A stretch of 64,000 bases of DNA from NCBI GenBank assembly GCA_965221205.1, contig OZ244870.1, forward strand, positions 124,001 to 188,000. The letters are read 5' to 3'. The notes below the pieces were generated by a model. It saw only the letters and a list, made by a program, of their open reading frames with translations. It had not been told where the DNA came from and did no database searches. A program made the position numbers and the translations under genes. Of this stretch, positions 46,444 through 56,479 are shown piece by piece (the first letter of the stretch is position 1; each line of letters opens with the position of its first letter). Source of the DNA: CBDFMG01 sp965221205 [NCBI: bacterium]. Its GTDB lineage: Bacteria > SM23-31.

Positions 46444-46595
46444 ACACTATATCGGGGAAAGCTGAATTCCGAAGAATTGATTGAGAAGTACAGAATATGC
46501 TCGACATAACAATCATAAAACTGTAAAAAGCAAATCATTTAACAATATTCATAATTACTAGTTGCACTCTATAGTACATAACACAATTATCTTAT

Positions 46596-47711
46596 ATGTT
46601 CCTCACTCTCTTTTTGACAACGATTCTTTTTCTACTTGCGACTTTTCAGGCGCTTCAAATCTATTTTTTCAAGCGGAAACAAATGGGATACGGCGCTATT
46701 TTTGTGTTTTTTTTCTGGACGACATTTGTTTTTCTGATGTACAATATCCAGATTCTTTTTTCTGCTAATGTGAGCGAGAGCGGATCACACCAGTCAAAAA
46801 CTATCATCATCGACAGCGGCTCGTCATTGTCAAAAATTGCCAGCCAGCTCCGTACCGAGAGCATTATTAAAGATAGAAATCATTTCTTGTGGACTGCAAA
46901 CCTTCTTGGCCTTCAGCATAAGGTACAGGCTGGTAAGTACAAACTCACTCCTTATATGTCGAATTATGCGCTGATACTCCAACTCACATCCGGCGGGAGT
47001 GTTCAGGAGCAGATTACGATAGTTGAAGGCTCGACCGCCAAAGAAATCGCACTCATCGTTGCAAATAAACTCGATTTAGATGTCGGCCGATTTCTTGAAA
47101 TTGTGAACAACATTTCTGTTGCAGAGCGGCTCGGAATCGATGCGCCAGCACTCGAGGGTTATCTTTTTCCAGAGACCTATCGGTTTAACTGGGGCATCTC
47201 AGAGATGGAGGTTGTTGAAGTACTTGTCGGCGAGTTTAAGAGACAAGTCGATGCATCATTATCAGATGGAGCCTCTGTGCATAACCTTACTTTCCATGAA
47301 GCAGTAATTCTTGCATCGATTATCGAGGGTGAAGCAGTTGTTGATGATGAGAGGCCTATGATTTCGGCTGTGTTTCACAATCGTCTCAAAAAAAACTGGC
47401 GTCTTGAAGCTGACTCTACAGTTCAATATATTATTCCGGACGGTCCCCGGCATCTTCTCGATAAAGACCTTGCAATCGATTCGCCTTATAATACATATAA
47501 ATACCGAGGATTGCCACCTGGTCCTATCAATAATCCGGGTTTAAAATCTATAATAGCAGCAGTGAATCCTGCCGATGAGTCATATGTTTATTTTGTCGCA
47601 ACCGGTGAAGGACGGCACACCTTTTCCCGCACACTGGACAAACACCTTCGGGCGAAACAAAAACTTGACCAGCTCAGGCGGGATTTGAGGCGTCAATCAA
47701 TGCAGCGGTAA
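46596..47711 (+). CDS. mltG: Endolytic peptidoglycan transglycosylase MltG (YceG)
   Basis: 371 aa as called; an internal ATG at 46683 (MGYGAIFVFFF) would leave the single N-terminal helix normal for the family and may be the true start. A LysM-like segment (about 65-125) precedes the YceG domain with the catalytic Glu244 in LASIIEGEAVVDDERP, then AVFHNRLKKNWRLEADSTVQ and YNTYKYRGLPPGPINNPG. It cuts nascent glycan strands and sets their length. The uvrD gene follows after 20 bases. Confidence 0.93.
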   Translation: MFLTLFLTTILFLLATFQALQIYFFKRKQMGYGAIFVFFFWTTFVFLMYNIQILFSANVSESGSHQSKTIIIDSGSSLSKIASQLRTESIIKDRNHFLWTANLLGLQHKVQAGKYKLTPYMSNYALILQLTSGGSVQEQITIVEGSTAKEIALIVANKLDLDVGRFLEIVNNISVAERLGIDAPALEGYLFPETYRFNWGISEMEVVEVLVGEFKRQVDASLSDGASVHNLTFHEAVILASIIEGEAVVDDERPMISAVFHNRLKKNWRLEADSTVQYIIPDGPRHLLDKDLAIDSPYNTYKYRGLPPGPINNPGLKSIIAAVNPADESYVYFVATGEGRHTFSRTLDKHLRAKQKLDQLRRDLRRQSMQR

Positions 47712-47731
47712 TTTCTTTCCAAGATCACATT

Positions 47732-49945
47732 ATGAGTATACAAAGCAGCGTAAAATCCAAATATAAGTCTTTCCGCTGGGAAAAAGATCTTAATCCCGCT
47801 CAAAAACAAGCTGTCGAATCGATTTCAGGTCCGCTCATGGTCCTGGCTGGTGCGGGTAGCGGCAAAACCCGGGTAATTTCTTACCGGATCGCCTATCTTG
47901 CTTCTACAAGAACTGTGAGTGCTGATAAAATCATGGCATTGACGTTCACCAATAAAGCTGCACAGGAAATGCAGTCCAGAATTCTGAAACTTATTGGCGA
48001 TACCTATTCTACCCTGTGGGTAGGAACATTTCACTCACTTTTTTCCAGAATACTTCGCCGGGAAGCGAAACATCTGGGATTTACCAGCAATTTTAGTATT
48101 TACGACGAGCAGGATCAGCTCCGGGCGGTAAAAAATGTTATAGTGAACTGGAAACTACCGACGGGAAATCATACGCCACAAATTATTTTGTCAAAAATCA
48201 GCAAATTGAAATCCCGTTTGGTATCAACGGAAGAATATGCTGCTTCAGACGACGGCTCTCCCTGGTGGGATTTTGTTTCTCCGGTTTATACAATGTATAT
48301 GCAGTATCTCAAAGCAAACAATGCTCTCGATTTTGACGATCTGCTCATGTCAACCTATCGGCTTTTTAAGGGTCATCCGGACCTGCTCAAGAAGTATCAG
48401 AATAAGTTTAAGTATATTCTTGTGGACGAATTTCAAGACACTAATCTTGCTCAATATCAGATATTGATACAGTTGGCTGCCGAGCACAGGAACATTTGTG
48501 TTGTCGGGGATGATGATCAATCGATCTACCGGTGGCGAGGAGCAGAGATTAAGAACATCCTTCAATTCGAGCATGATTTTCCAGACACGAAGGTAATCAG
48601 ACTCGAACAGAATTACCGCTCTACAAAAAACATTTTAACAGCTGCAAATTCGGTCATTAAAAATAACCGTATCAGACACGACAAAACACTCTGGACAGAT
48701 AAAGGCGATGGTGAAAAAGTGATTCTTCACCGGGCTGACACAGATAGAGATGAAGCACAGTGGACTGCACAAAACATAGAGTCTGAAGTATTAAAGGAAA
48801 AATGGAAATGGGGCGATTTCGCTATCCTCTACCGCCTTAATGCCCAGTCACGACTTTTCGAGGATCAGCTCCGGAGAAATAACATTCCCTATACTGTTGT
48901 CGGTGGCCTCCGTTTTTATGAGCGGAAAGAGGTTAAGGATGTTCTCGCTTACTTAAGTATTATCGTTAATCCGAGCGATTCAATCATGCTGAAGCGGATT
49001 ATTAATTACCCCCACCGCGGAATCGGAAAACAGACAGTCTCGAAAATAGAAGCATATGCACAGGAACAGTCACTCTCCCTATATGAATCGTTAAAGCAGG
49101 TTGATCGGATTCCTGGCCTAACACCCGCACGATTAGAAACTCTCAAAGAGTTTTATTCTTTTGTTTCGAAATACCGCAAACTCAAGAATCAGGTCTCTCT
49201 TGTCGAACTTGTTGTGTCGCTTATTGAAGCATTGGAAGTATTTCAGCTTCTTGAACGCGAATACCATGACGATGCTGTGGGCCGGATCGAAAACATACGA
49301 GAATTATTGCGGGCGATTGAAGAGTATGGGACGCGTATTGAAAAGGCCACCTTAGAGAGTTATCTTTCAGAGGTTGTTCTCTTAACAGATATCGACAACT
49401 GGGACAGCGAAAAACAGCACGTCTCGATTATGACTTTTCATGCTGCAAAAGGGCTTGAATTTCCGATTGTTTATGTTACAGGAGCAGAAGAAGGAATTCT
49501 CCCGATTGCATCCTCCTTGGAAGACCCTGATGCACTTGAAGAGGAGCGGAGGCTATTCTATGTCGGCACGACCCGGGCAATGAATATTCTTCATATTACT
49601 TCGGCACATATGCGAGGAATGTACGGTAAATTCGACGAAAATCCACCATCTCGCTTTTTGTGTGAACTCGAAAAAAAATCGTTCATTCAGACAGATGCCG
49701 AGCCGGTATTTACGTTTGATGCACCGCCAAAAAAGCCTAAGACTCCCCATCTGGTTCCAGCGTCACAACTTTCTACTAACGGACAGTTCAAGACCGGTAT
49801 GAAAGTGGCACATCCCGATTTCGGTGTCGGTGTAATACGTAGTGTAGAGAAAAAAGGTGCTTCAACTAAGATTAAAGTGACGTTTGAAGGACAGATCGTG
49901 AAAACTTTAATGGCTGAGTATGCGCCACTGCGGATTATTCGCTAA
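47732..49945 (+). CDS. UvrD/PcrA-family ATP-dependent DNA helicase
   Basis: 737 aa superfamily 1A helicase. Walker A is LAGAGSGKT (39-46), with ALTFTNKAAQEM (Ia), FILVDEFQDTN-like YILVDEFQDTN (II), VVGDDDQSIYRWRGAE (III), LEQNYRST (IV), MTFHAAKGLEF (V) and EERRLFYVGTTRA (VI). The C-terminal end has a PcrA-like Tudor/KOW segment, MKVAHPDFGVGVIRSVEK. It unwinds DNA 3' to 5' in nucleotide excision and mismatch repair or in plasmid and replication-fork clearance. Confidence 0.96.
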   Translation: MSIQSSVKSKYKSFRWEKDLNPAQKQAVESISGPLMVLAGAGSGKTRVISYRIAYLASTRTVSADKIMALTFTNKAAQEMQSRILKLIGDTYSTLWVGTFHSLFSRILRREAKHLGFTSNFSIYDEQDQLRAVKNVIVNWKLPTGNHTPQIILSKISKLKSRLVSTEEYAASDDGSPWWDFVSPVYTMYMQYLKANNALDFDDLLMSTYRLFKGHPDLLKKYQNKFKYILVDEFQDTNLAQYQILIQLAAEHRNICVVGDDDQSIYRWRGAEIKNILQFEHDFPDTKVIRLEQNYRSTKNILTAANSVIKNNRIRHDKTLWTDKGDGEKVILHRADTDRDEAQWTAQNIESEVLKEKWKWGDFAILYRLNAQSRLFEDQLRRNNIPYTVVGGLRFYERKEVKDVLAYLSIIVNPSDSIMLKRIINYPHRGIGKQTVSKIEAYAQEQSLSLYESLKQVDRIPGLTPARLETLKEFYSFVSKYRKLKNQVSLVELVVSLIEALEVFQLLEREYHDDAVGRIENIRELLRAIEEYGTRIEKATLESYLSEVVLLTDIDNWDSEKQHVSIMTFHAAKGLEFPIVYVTGAEEGILPIASSLEDPDALEEERRLFYVGTTRAMNILHITSAHMRGMYGKFDENPPSRFLCELEKKSFIQTDAEPVFTFDAPPKKPKTPHLVPASQLSTNGQFKTGMKVAHPDFGVGVIRSVEKKGASTKIKVTFEGQIVKTLMAEYAPLRIIR

Positions 49946-50066
49946 AATGAACAGTAGAAATAAATGAACATTTCGTTACACATTGATAATCGCCCCCTCT
50001 CGGAGACATAACTTGTAACGAATAATAAGTATCTGAAAAGTAAGTTAAAATAACGGCATGTAATAC

Positions 50067-53000
50067 ATGAATACTAAGCAACTGAAGCATTTTACTCTGA
50101 ATATTTGCACCGGGATGCTGCTGTGGAGTACACTTGGACCTGTTCACGCACAAGAAATTAAATCTGTCCGTGATTACGGGTTTGCGCTGGAACTGTATGA
50201 GCGGGAATTGTATACTGTCGCAATCGATGCACTTGAACAATTTATATTTAACAATCCCGATGATTCACATAGTGCAGAAGCCTGGTTTTTTATTGGGAAA
50301 TCGCATTATGCGCTTGAGCAGTATACTCAGGCCTCATTGGCTTTCACTGAATTTGTCGCACGACAACATTCGTCTCCACATATTCCCGATGCGTGGAAAC
50401 TCCTCGCTGAGAGTCATGTCCAGTCAGGCGATATTGAGAAAGCGGCAGAATCTCTTGAAGCTCTAGCAGATATACTGTTTGCTGAAACGGAGCATACTGT
50501 TCCTGCACTGTTCCGTGCTGCTGAGCTGTACCAGGAAATTGGCCGTACTAATAAGGTCACGTATTTATTACAACGGATTTCCGATACGTATCCAGAGCAT
50601 GCTCTCTATCCAGAGGTGGTTATAATATTAGCACAAAACTTTGCATCACAGGGAGATTATCTCGCTGCGGTGCGCGAGTTGTCAAAAATCGACCGCCAAT
50701 CGAGTATCGATGATACTTTGAAATGGGAAGCCCGCTTTTACAGTGGTATGTACCACCTGAAACTTAATGCATTGACTAGCGGTGAAGAAGACCTTTCATC
50801 TATCCTGTCAGAAGCATCTCGTAATTCCGAACTGTATCAGCAGGTTGCACTGCTGCTTGCCGGACATTATTTCAAACAGAATAATACCGATTCGGCAATT
50901 AATCTGCTTTTAGATTTGGCCGGCAATCCTAACGCTTCGGCACCTTTCCGCGGTCAGGCAAACTTGGAACTCGGAAAACTCTCATTCCAGTCAGGTGATT
51001 ACCAGCGTGCACATGAGTATTTCTCAAACGCACAGCATCTCGAAGAAAATTTAACCCTTTTAAATGAGTTGCTCTATTATAACGGGCGCACATTTTTTGA
51101 AGAGGGAGATTTCCCGCAGGCATATGCGGAATTAAGCAAATTATTTTCTGATGGCTGGCCAGGCAGCAGACCAGCAGAAGAGATTAAGCAATTTGAATAT
51201 GACGCTTTCTCTCTCTATGTCCGGTCTGCAAATCTATCCGGCTCTACGATCGACATTGCACTGCTTAGCGGATCGGTACTCGAACTGTCCGACCGGTTTC
51301 CCGATGCTCAGACCTATCTCAGATGGGGAGACATATTTTTTGATGCTTCTTTGTTTCGGACTGCAAACGATCTTTATGAAAAGGGATATAAACACTATCC
51401 TGAGGAACTTTCAAGTGATTTTCTACTCCTGAACCGAGGAAAAACGATTGAACTGATAGGAGACAACCGAATTGCCTATTCTCTTTACAGCCGTGTTATT
51501 TCGATATTTCCGGGGGGAGAAGCTGCACACGAAGCTGAAACGCGCATCGATTATCTCAACAGAAAACATGGAAGATTAAGCGATGAGGAAATCCTGCAAA
51601 AGCGCTCGCAACTGCTCGACAGGTTGTCTCAAAATAACACGTTCAGCGATCCGGCTACACAAAGATTGACGGAAGCTTTTTTGCATGGCCAGTTTAATTA
51701 TGAAATTCGGGATCTGGAAAAAGCGCTTGAAAACTTCCGCATTATTATAGAGGACGGGACGGAACACGACCGATTCACTGATGCACTAACACTTTCAGCA
51801 GAGATTTTCGACAATCTGTATCTCATTTATATTTATGAAGAAGCCATTGGAAGAGCGGAAGGCGCGGCACAGGGAGCATTGGAATTGTACCGGCGTTTTC
51901 TCAATATTTCGGATGATCTTGGCGACTATAGCCGGTTCACGAAAAAGCGCATCATAGACCTTACACTTGCTCTATCTGAAACCAGTGAAGAAAAGGTTGA
52001 CCGAGCCCGCAGTTTTATTCAAGGATCGGAGGCATATACCGATCAGGGAGTGCTTGAATTCGGAAAGTATCGGCTTGCGGAACTGCTGATACAGAACAGC
52101 AATTCGCTCAGTACGCTTCAGGAAGCCGTGAATATTCTTGAAAATCTCTCTATATCTTTGTTAGATGATACTGAGCTTGAAGAGATTGCCTATTTGAAAA
52201 TAATCGGTGCTTTGAAGACTGCCAGTGCTTCTGCACAGATTATAGGGTATTGCAAAGATTATGTCACTGTATATCCCCGTGGGAGGCGTACACCAGAAAC
52301 ACGATTTATCGGAGCAGAGGCATTTCTTAAATCCGGTGATCCGGAAAATGCCCGCCTCTGGATCGAACAGCTCATGCGGGATCATTTTTACAGCAGATTT
52401 GTCGACAGGGGAGCAACTCTATTGGCCGATTTACTCTCTCTTGAGGGGGCAACAGATGATGCGTTAAAGCTGTACCACATGACGATGCAGTCGCTGGCGG
52501 GTTCTGATGAATCAGAACTTGTTACATCAATTCTGTTGAAAATCGCACATATTTACCGGAAGAGCGATCAGTACGGCAATGCCGTCGATTATTTGCTGCT
52601 GTACACCGAGGCCGAGACTGACATTTCTAAAAAAATCGAAGGTCTCAAAGCACTCTCAGAACTATATGTTTTGAGAAACAATTTTGATGAAGCACGTAGT
52701 ATTCAGACGATCATAATTAATAGCGATGCCGATTCGGTTGTAGTGCTCAGTGCCCGGTTAGAGGAAGCATTTTTGTCTTATCGACAGTTAAGCGATCCAT
52801 CTGCCTCTAATTTCGAAGACAGGCTGCGTGCCACGCGAGAAAAATTTCTCGCACTTTCAGAACTCCCGATAGAAGATTCATTAAAGGTCCGGATTGATTT
52901 TACTGCACTTGTCTGTCTTTACCGACTTGACCGGAGGCAGGAAGCTAATCGACTTCGTGATGATTTTGAGCGGAGGTACCGGTTTCTTCCCGATGATGAT

Positions 53001-53903
53001 CGCAACGATTACCTGAGCAAACTTCGTGTCGAGGAAGCATTGATCCATCAGCGTACTGCAGTTACTATGTTGACATCAGGAAATGTCCAGGAAGCGGAGA
53101 ACCGGTTCGGTGAAGCAATTTCGATTTTTACCGATATTGCCCGGAAATATCCAGAAAGTGCGGGTGAGCAGCTTGCGGATCTTTACCACGGGCTACAGCT
53201 TGCAGTATATCAAAGTCAGGTTGAAGAGGGTCTTGCTCTTTTAGTGGGTTTTCGCAGAAAATATCCCGACAGCCAATACCTTTTTCAAGTGTATTCTCAG
53301 CTTGGGATTATTCAGAAAAATCTCAACAGATATAAAGATGCCTATGTGTCGTTCAGTATTGCCGTTGAAACTCCTGAGGGGAGAAATGACGCTGAAACAC
53401 ATCTGAATTATATTGAAGGGTGTGAATATGCAGGATTTCAGGTTGTTCAGATTGATGCGATCCATACCTATCTGCGTCATTTTCCCGAGACTCCGCAGCG
53501 AATGCAGATGCTGATTAATGTCGGTAACCTTTATAAGATTCTTGGACAGTATGATGCCGCAATTACTCATTTTGAATCAATTATACCGGAGGCTGATCCC
53601 AAATCTCAGATAATTGTGCAGTATTATCTCGGAGAAAGTTATTTTGAGCAGAAAAAATATACACTCGCGATTGTCGAATTTCTGAAACTTCTCCGGTATG
53701 GTGACCCCAGATCAACCGATCTCCCCTTCCATACGAACGCCCGGTGGTATACTGCACAAAGTTTTAAAGAGATCGGCGACTACGACAATGCTATAGCATA
53801 TCTTGATCCGATCTTGAGCGCGTACGGCCCTTCGGATGATTTTCATAAGAGCGCCCAGAGTGAAAAAGATACAATTCTTAAACTTATGGAACTCCGGAAG
53901 TAA
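50067..53903 (+). CDS. Giant secreted tetratricopeptide-repeat protein, 1278 aa
   Basis: A signal peptide (about 1-28, ending GPVHAQE) is followed by TPR-like helix pairs over nearly the whole length. Clear units include FALELYERELYTVAIDALEQ, AWFFIGKSHYALEQYTQASL, QANLELGKLSFQSGDYQRAH, NVGNLYKILGQYDAAITHFE and YLGESYFEQKKYTLAIVEFL. No catalytic domain or membrane anchor is visible. The protein is probably a periplasmic or outer-membrane-associated scaffold. Large TPR proteins of this kind occur in FCB bacteria, and the function is unknown. nadC begins one base after its stop, so it may be co-transcribed. Confidence 0.88.
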   Translation: MNTKQLKHFTLNICTGMLLWSTLGPVHAQEIKSVRDYGFALELYERELYTVAIDALEQFIFNNPDDSHSAEAWFFIGKSHYALEQYTQASLAFTEFVARQHSSPHIPDAWKLLAESHVQSGDIEKAAESLEALADILFAETEHTVPALFRAAELYQEIGRTNKVTYLLQRISDTYPEHALYPEVVIILAQNFASQGDYLAAVRELSKIDRQSSIDDTLKWEARFYSGMYHLKLNALTSGEEDLSSILSEASRNSELYQQVALLLAGHYFKQNNTDSAINLLLDLAGNPNASAPFRGQANLELGKLSFQSGDYQRAHEYFSNAQHLEENLTLLNELLYYNGRTFFEEGDFPQAYAELSKLFSDGWPGSRPAEEIKQFEYDAFSLYVRSANLSGSTIDIALLSGSVLELSDRFPDAQTYLRWGDIFFDASLFRTANDLYEKGYKHYPEELSSDFLLLNRGKTIELIGDNRIAYSLYSRVISIFPGGEAAHEAETRIDYLNRKHGRLSDEEILQKRSQLLDRLSQNNTFSDPATQRLTEAFLHGQFNYEIRDLEKALENFRIIIEDGTEHDRFTDALTLSAEIFDNLYLIYIYEEAIGRAEGAAQGALELYRRFLNISDDLGDYSRFTKKRIIDLTLALSETSEEKVDRARSFIQGSEAYTDQGVLEFGKYRLAELLIQNSNSLSTLQEAVNILENLSISLLDDTELEEIAYLKIIGALKTASASAQIIGYCKDYVTVYPRGRRTPETRFIGAEAFLKSGDPENARLWIEQLMRDHFYSRFVDRGATLLADLLSLEGATDDALKLYHMTMQSLAGSDESELVTSILLKIAHIYRKSDQYGNAVDYLLLYTEAETDISKKIEGLKALSELYVLRNNFDEARSIQTIIINSDADSVVVLSARLEEAFLSYRQLSDPSASNFEDRLRATREKFLALSELPIEDSLKVRIDFTALVCLYRLDRRQEANRLRDDFERRYRFLPDDDRNDYLSKLRVEEALIHQRTAVTMLTSGNVQEAENRFGEAISIFTDIARKYPESAGEQLADLYHGLQLAVYQSQVEEGLALLVGFRRKYPDSQYLFQVYSQLGIIQKNLNRYKDAYVSFSIAVETPEGRNDAETHLNYIEGCEYAGFQVVQIDAIHTYLRHFPETPQRMQMLINVGNLYKILGQYDAAITHFESIIPEADPKSQIIVQYYLGESYFEQKKYTLAIVEFLKLLRYGDPRSTDLPFHTNARWYTAQSFKEIGDYDNAIAYLDPILSAYGPSDDFHKSAQSEKDTILKLMELRK

Positions 53904-53904
53904 C

Positions 53905-54768
53905 ATGCCTGAATTTTCTCCGTTTGAACAACAAGAAATGTACCGTATACTCAAAACCGCCCTTAAGGAAGATATTGGCAGCGGAGATATCACCACAAAA
54001 GCAACGATTTCACAAAGAGCCATAACGCATGCCACTATTACAGCCAAGTCTCCATGTGTTTTTGCCGGTATACAGGTAGCGGCCTCCTGTTTTTCACTCC
54101 TGAATAACAATATCAGTTTGTCTATGTATTATGAAGACGGTGACCGTATTGGAAAAGGTGACATTGTTCTTGAGATTGTCGGCCCAACTCGTGCTATTCT
54201 ACAGGCTGAACGGACAGCACTCAACCTTCTCGGCAGGATGTCGGGTATTGCTACGGTGACCGCTCAGTTTGTCGAAAAAACTTCCGGAACAAACGCAAAA
54301 ATTCTCGACACGCGAAAAACAATACCGGGATTGCGTTTCCTTGACAAATATGCTGTGCGGGCAGGCGGAGGCTGCAATCACCGCGTCGGTTTATATGATA
54401 TGTTCCTGATTAAGGAAAACCACATTATTGCTGCGGGCGGCATATCGGAAGCCGTTGAGCGGTGTAAAGCTTTTCTAAAGCTGCACAAAACACTCGAATC
54501 GACTATCATCATTGTTGAAGTTTTGACACCAGATGATGCCGAAACTGCCTGTGCAGCCGGTGTGGGAAGAATTTTGTTAGACAACATGAAACCTGCCGCG
54601 ATCCGTGCTATAGTAACGAGATTTCAGGGCAAGGTAAAGCTGGAAGTATCGGGTGGAATTACACTCAAAAATGTCCATGATTATGCCAAGACGGGAGTCG
54701 ATTATATATCAATCGGCATGCTGACCCATTCCCCACCATCTGCCGATTTTTCTCTGCTTTTAGAGTAG
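53905..54768 (+). CDS. nadC: Nicotinate-nucleotide pyrophosphorylase (quinolinate phosphoribosyltransferase)
   Basis: 287 aa from ATG 53905 (the frame opens at 53836 inside the TPR gene). Family motifs: LKEDIGSGDITTKATI, AERTALNLLGRMSGIAT, LDTRKTIPGLRFLDKYAVRA, GGGCNHRVGLYDMFLIKENH and LEVSGGITLKNVHDYA, with the final barrel strand VDYISIGMLTHS. It turns quinolinate and PRPP into nicotinate mononucleotide in NAD synthesis. The stop is TAG. It starts one base after the TPR gene stop. Confidence 0.96.
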   Translation: MPEFSPFEQQEMYRILKTALKEDIGSGDITTKATISQRAITHATITAKSPCVFAGIQVAASCFSLLNNNISLSMYYEDGDRIGKGDIVLEIVGPTRAILQAERTALNLLGRMSGIATVTAQFVEKTSGTNAKILDTRKTIPGLRFLDKYAVRAGGGCNHRVGLYDMFLIKENHIIAAGGISEAVERCKAFLKLHKTLESTIIIVEVLTPDDAETACAAGVGRILLDNMKPAAIRAIVTRFQGKVKLEVSGGITLKNVHDYAKTGVDYISIGMLTHSPPSADFSLLLE

Positions 54769-54802
54769 CGTTTTTCTAACTCGAATTTCATATTGCACAG
54801 TA

Positions 54803-55235
54803 GTGTATTTTCAATACAATCCCTATTCAAACTCTCAAGTTCATACAAAATATCTTGAAGATATTGGTGCACATATCTATTATATTGATGAAGTTCGAAA
54901 GCAGGGAAGCGGTACACTCGTACGGGAAAAACAGAGAACACCAATGCAGAAAGTGTATTTTTCGGTTTTGATAGCGATTCGGTACAGGAATCGGAAGCAC
55001 TGGGTCACCGATAGGATTGACAGCGGACGACATCTGCGACACTACAGATGCAGCCACCGCAGATCCCTGCACTCGTTTCATCGAAATTACGGAAATCAAT
55101 CAGGAATATGACATTGACGGCATTACCAGTAAACTTGCTGGCATACATTATTATGCGGACATGTTGCTACGCATTAAACTTCGAACTTATGATTGGTTTA
55201 TGGAGTGTTTATATAACAGCGTCTGGAAAAAATAA
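54803..55235 (+). pseudogene. Probable degraded biotin-protein ligase (birA) remnant
   Basis: The 466 bases between nadC and ftcD hold no intact gene. One frame reads KYLEDIGAHIYYIDEV, like the BirA segment before 'DSTN', then GSGTLVREKQRT, like its 'GTLVVAEKQT', and KVYFSVLIAIR, like its 'LYFSVLLRP', with short gaps. In another frame from about 55000 the sequence SPIGLTADDICDTTDAATAD runs to YDWFMECLYNSVWKK and a TAA overlapping the ftcD ATG (TAATG). nadC-birA adjacency is common. This fits a birA with internal deletions and at least one frameshift, but the match is judged by eye and is partial. Confidence 0.35.
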
Positions 55236-56440
55236 TGGACGATAAACTCATCGAATGTGTACCGAATTTCTCGGAAGGTCGAAATTCCGGTGTCATTAAG
55301 CAGATTACCGATACGATTGAGCAGATCAATGGCGTTAATCTACTGAATGTCGATCCGGGAGCGGACACTAACCGGACAGTTGTGACGTTTATCGGCAATC
55401 CGGAAGGTGTGATGGAAGCAGCATTCCGCGCAATCGAAAAAGCATCCGAACTGATTGACATGTCCAAGCATCAGGGAATCCATCCGCGGATGGGAGCGAC
55501 TGATGTGTGTCCATTCATTCCTATGAAAGACGTGACGGTTGAAGAATGTATCGAACTTTCCCGGGAAGTAGCGAAACGGGTAGGTGATGAACTAAGTATT
55601 CCGGTCTATCTCTATGAGAAATCCGCACAGAAGCCGGACAATGTCAATCTTGCAGAGATTCGCCGTGGTGAATATGAGGCATTAGTAGACAAACTCAAAA
55701 AACCGGAATGGAAACCTGATTTCGGTCCGACGGAATTCAATGTCCGTTCCGGAGCGTGCATTATCGGTGTGCGAGAGTTTTTAATTGCCTACAATATTTC
55801 TCTCAATACACAAGACTTGATATATGCAACCGATATGGCTTTATGTCTCCGCACAAAAGGTCGCTCTGCACGCAGGGGAAATATCGATCCGATATATTTG
55901 CAGGGCGAGGAGGTATTATTATACGGAAAGGATTCCTTCCCATGTGGAACATGTAATTTTATAGGGAAGACGATCCAAGAAACCGGAAAACACTGTCAGA
56001 ACAAACACGGTTACAATCTTGAAAAACTGCTGATCCTGAACGATATCGATCCGAATTATCCTCAAGGAGAACACGTGAAGATTTCGGGAATATTTCAGCG
56101 CTGCAAGTCGATCGGCTGGTTAGTTGAGGAGTATGACCGGGCGCAGATTTCGATCAACTTGACTGATTACAATATTACTTCTATGCATGATGTATTTGAT
56201 GCGTCACTCGCTCTTGCCGCGAAGCGCGGCATTGGTGTTACCGGCAGTGAGATTATCGGCATGGTCCCCTATCCTGCACTTTTGGCATCGGGAATACATT
56301 ATCTCAAGAAACAAGATCGCTTTGCGAATATCCCGATCAGAGATATCCTGGAAACTGCCGTTCAGTCTCTCCTTCTTCGGGATATTGCTGATTTTAAAAT
56401 TGAAGAGCGTGTTATCGGATTGCCAAACGATCTTATGTGA
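55235..56440 (+). CDS. ftcD: Glutamate formimidoyltransferase with a Cys/His-rich insertion
   Basis: 401 aa, about 100 longer than the basic 300-aa formiminotransferase. The N-terminal part has ECVPNFSEGRN, NVDPGADTNRTVVTFIG and HQGIHPRMGATDVCPFIP. The C-terminal part has SIGWLVEEYDRAQISINLTD and GVTGSEIIGMVPYPAL. Between them (about 215-290) is an insertion with FPCGTCNFIG and ETGKHCQNKHGYN, a C-x2-C plus C-x3-H arrangement like a zinc finger. It moves the formimino group of formiminoglutamate to tetrahydrofolate in histidine breakdown. The other hut genes are not in the window, so the real substrate may differ. Confidence 0.85.
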   Translation: MDDKLIECVPNFSEGRNSGVIKQITDTIEQINGVNLLNVDPGADTNRTVVTFIGNPEGVMEAAFRAIEKASELIDMSKHQGIHPRMGATDVCPFIPMKDVTVEECIELSREVAKRVGDELSIPVYLYEKSAQKPDNVNLAEIRRGEYEALVDKLKKPEWKPDFGPTEFNVRSGACIIGVREFLIAYNISLNTQDLIYATDMALCLRTKGRSARRGNIDPIYLQGEEVLLYGKDSFPCGTCNFIGKTIQETGKHCQNKHGYNLEKLLILNDIDPNYPQGEHVKISGIFQRCKSIGWLVEEYDRAQISINLTDYNITSMHDVFDASLALAAKRGIGVTGSEIIGMVPYPALLASGIHYLKKQDRFANIPIRDILETAVQSLLLRDIADFKIEERVIGLPNDLM

Positions 56441-56479
56441 AGCATATTCATTCTAATAAAACAATCAACTGATGTGTAC

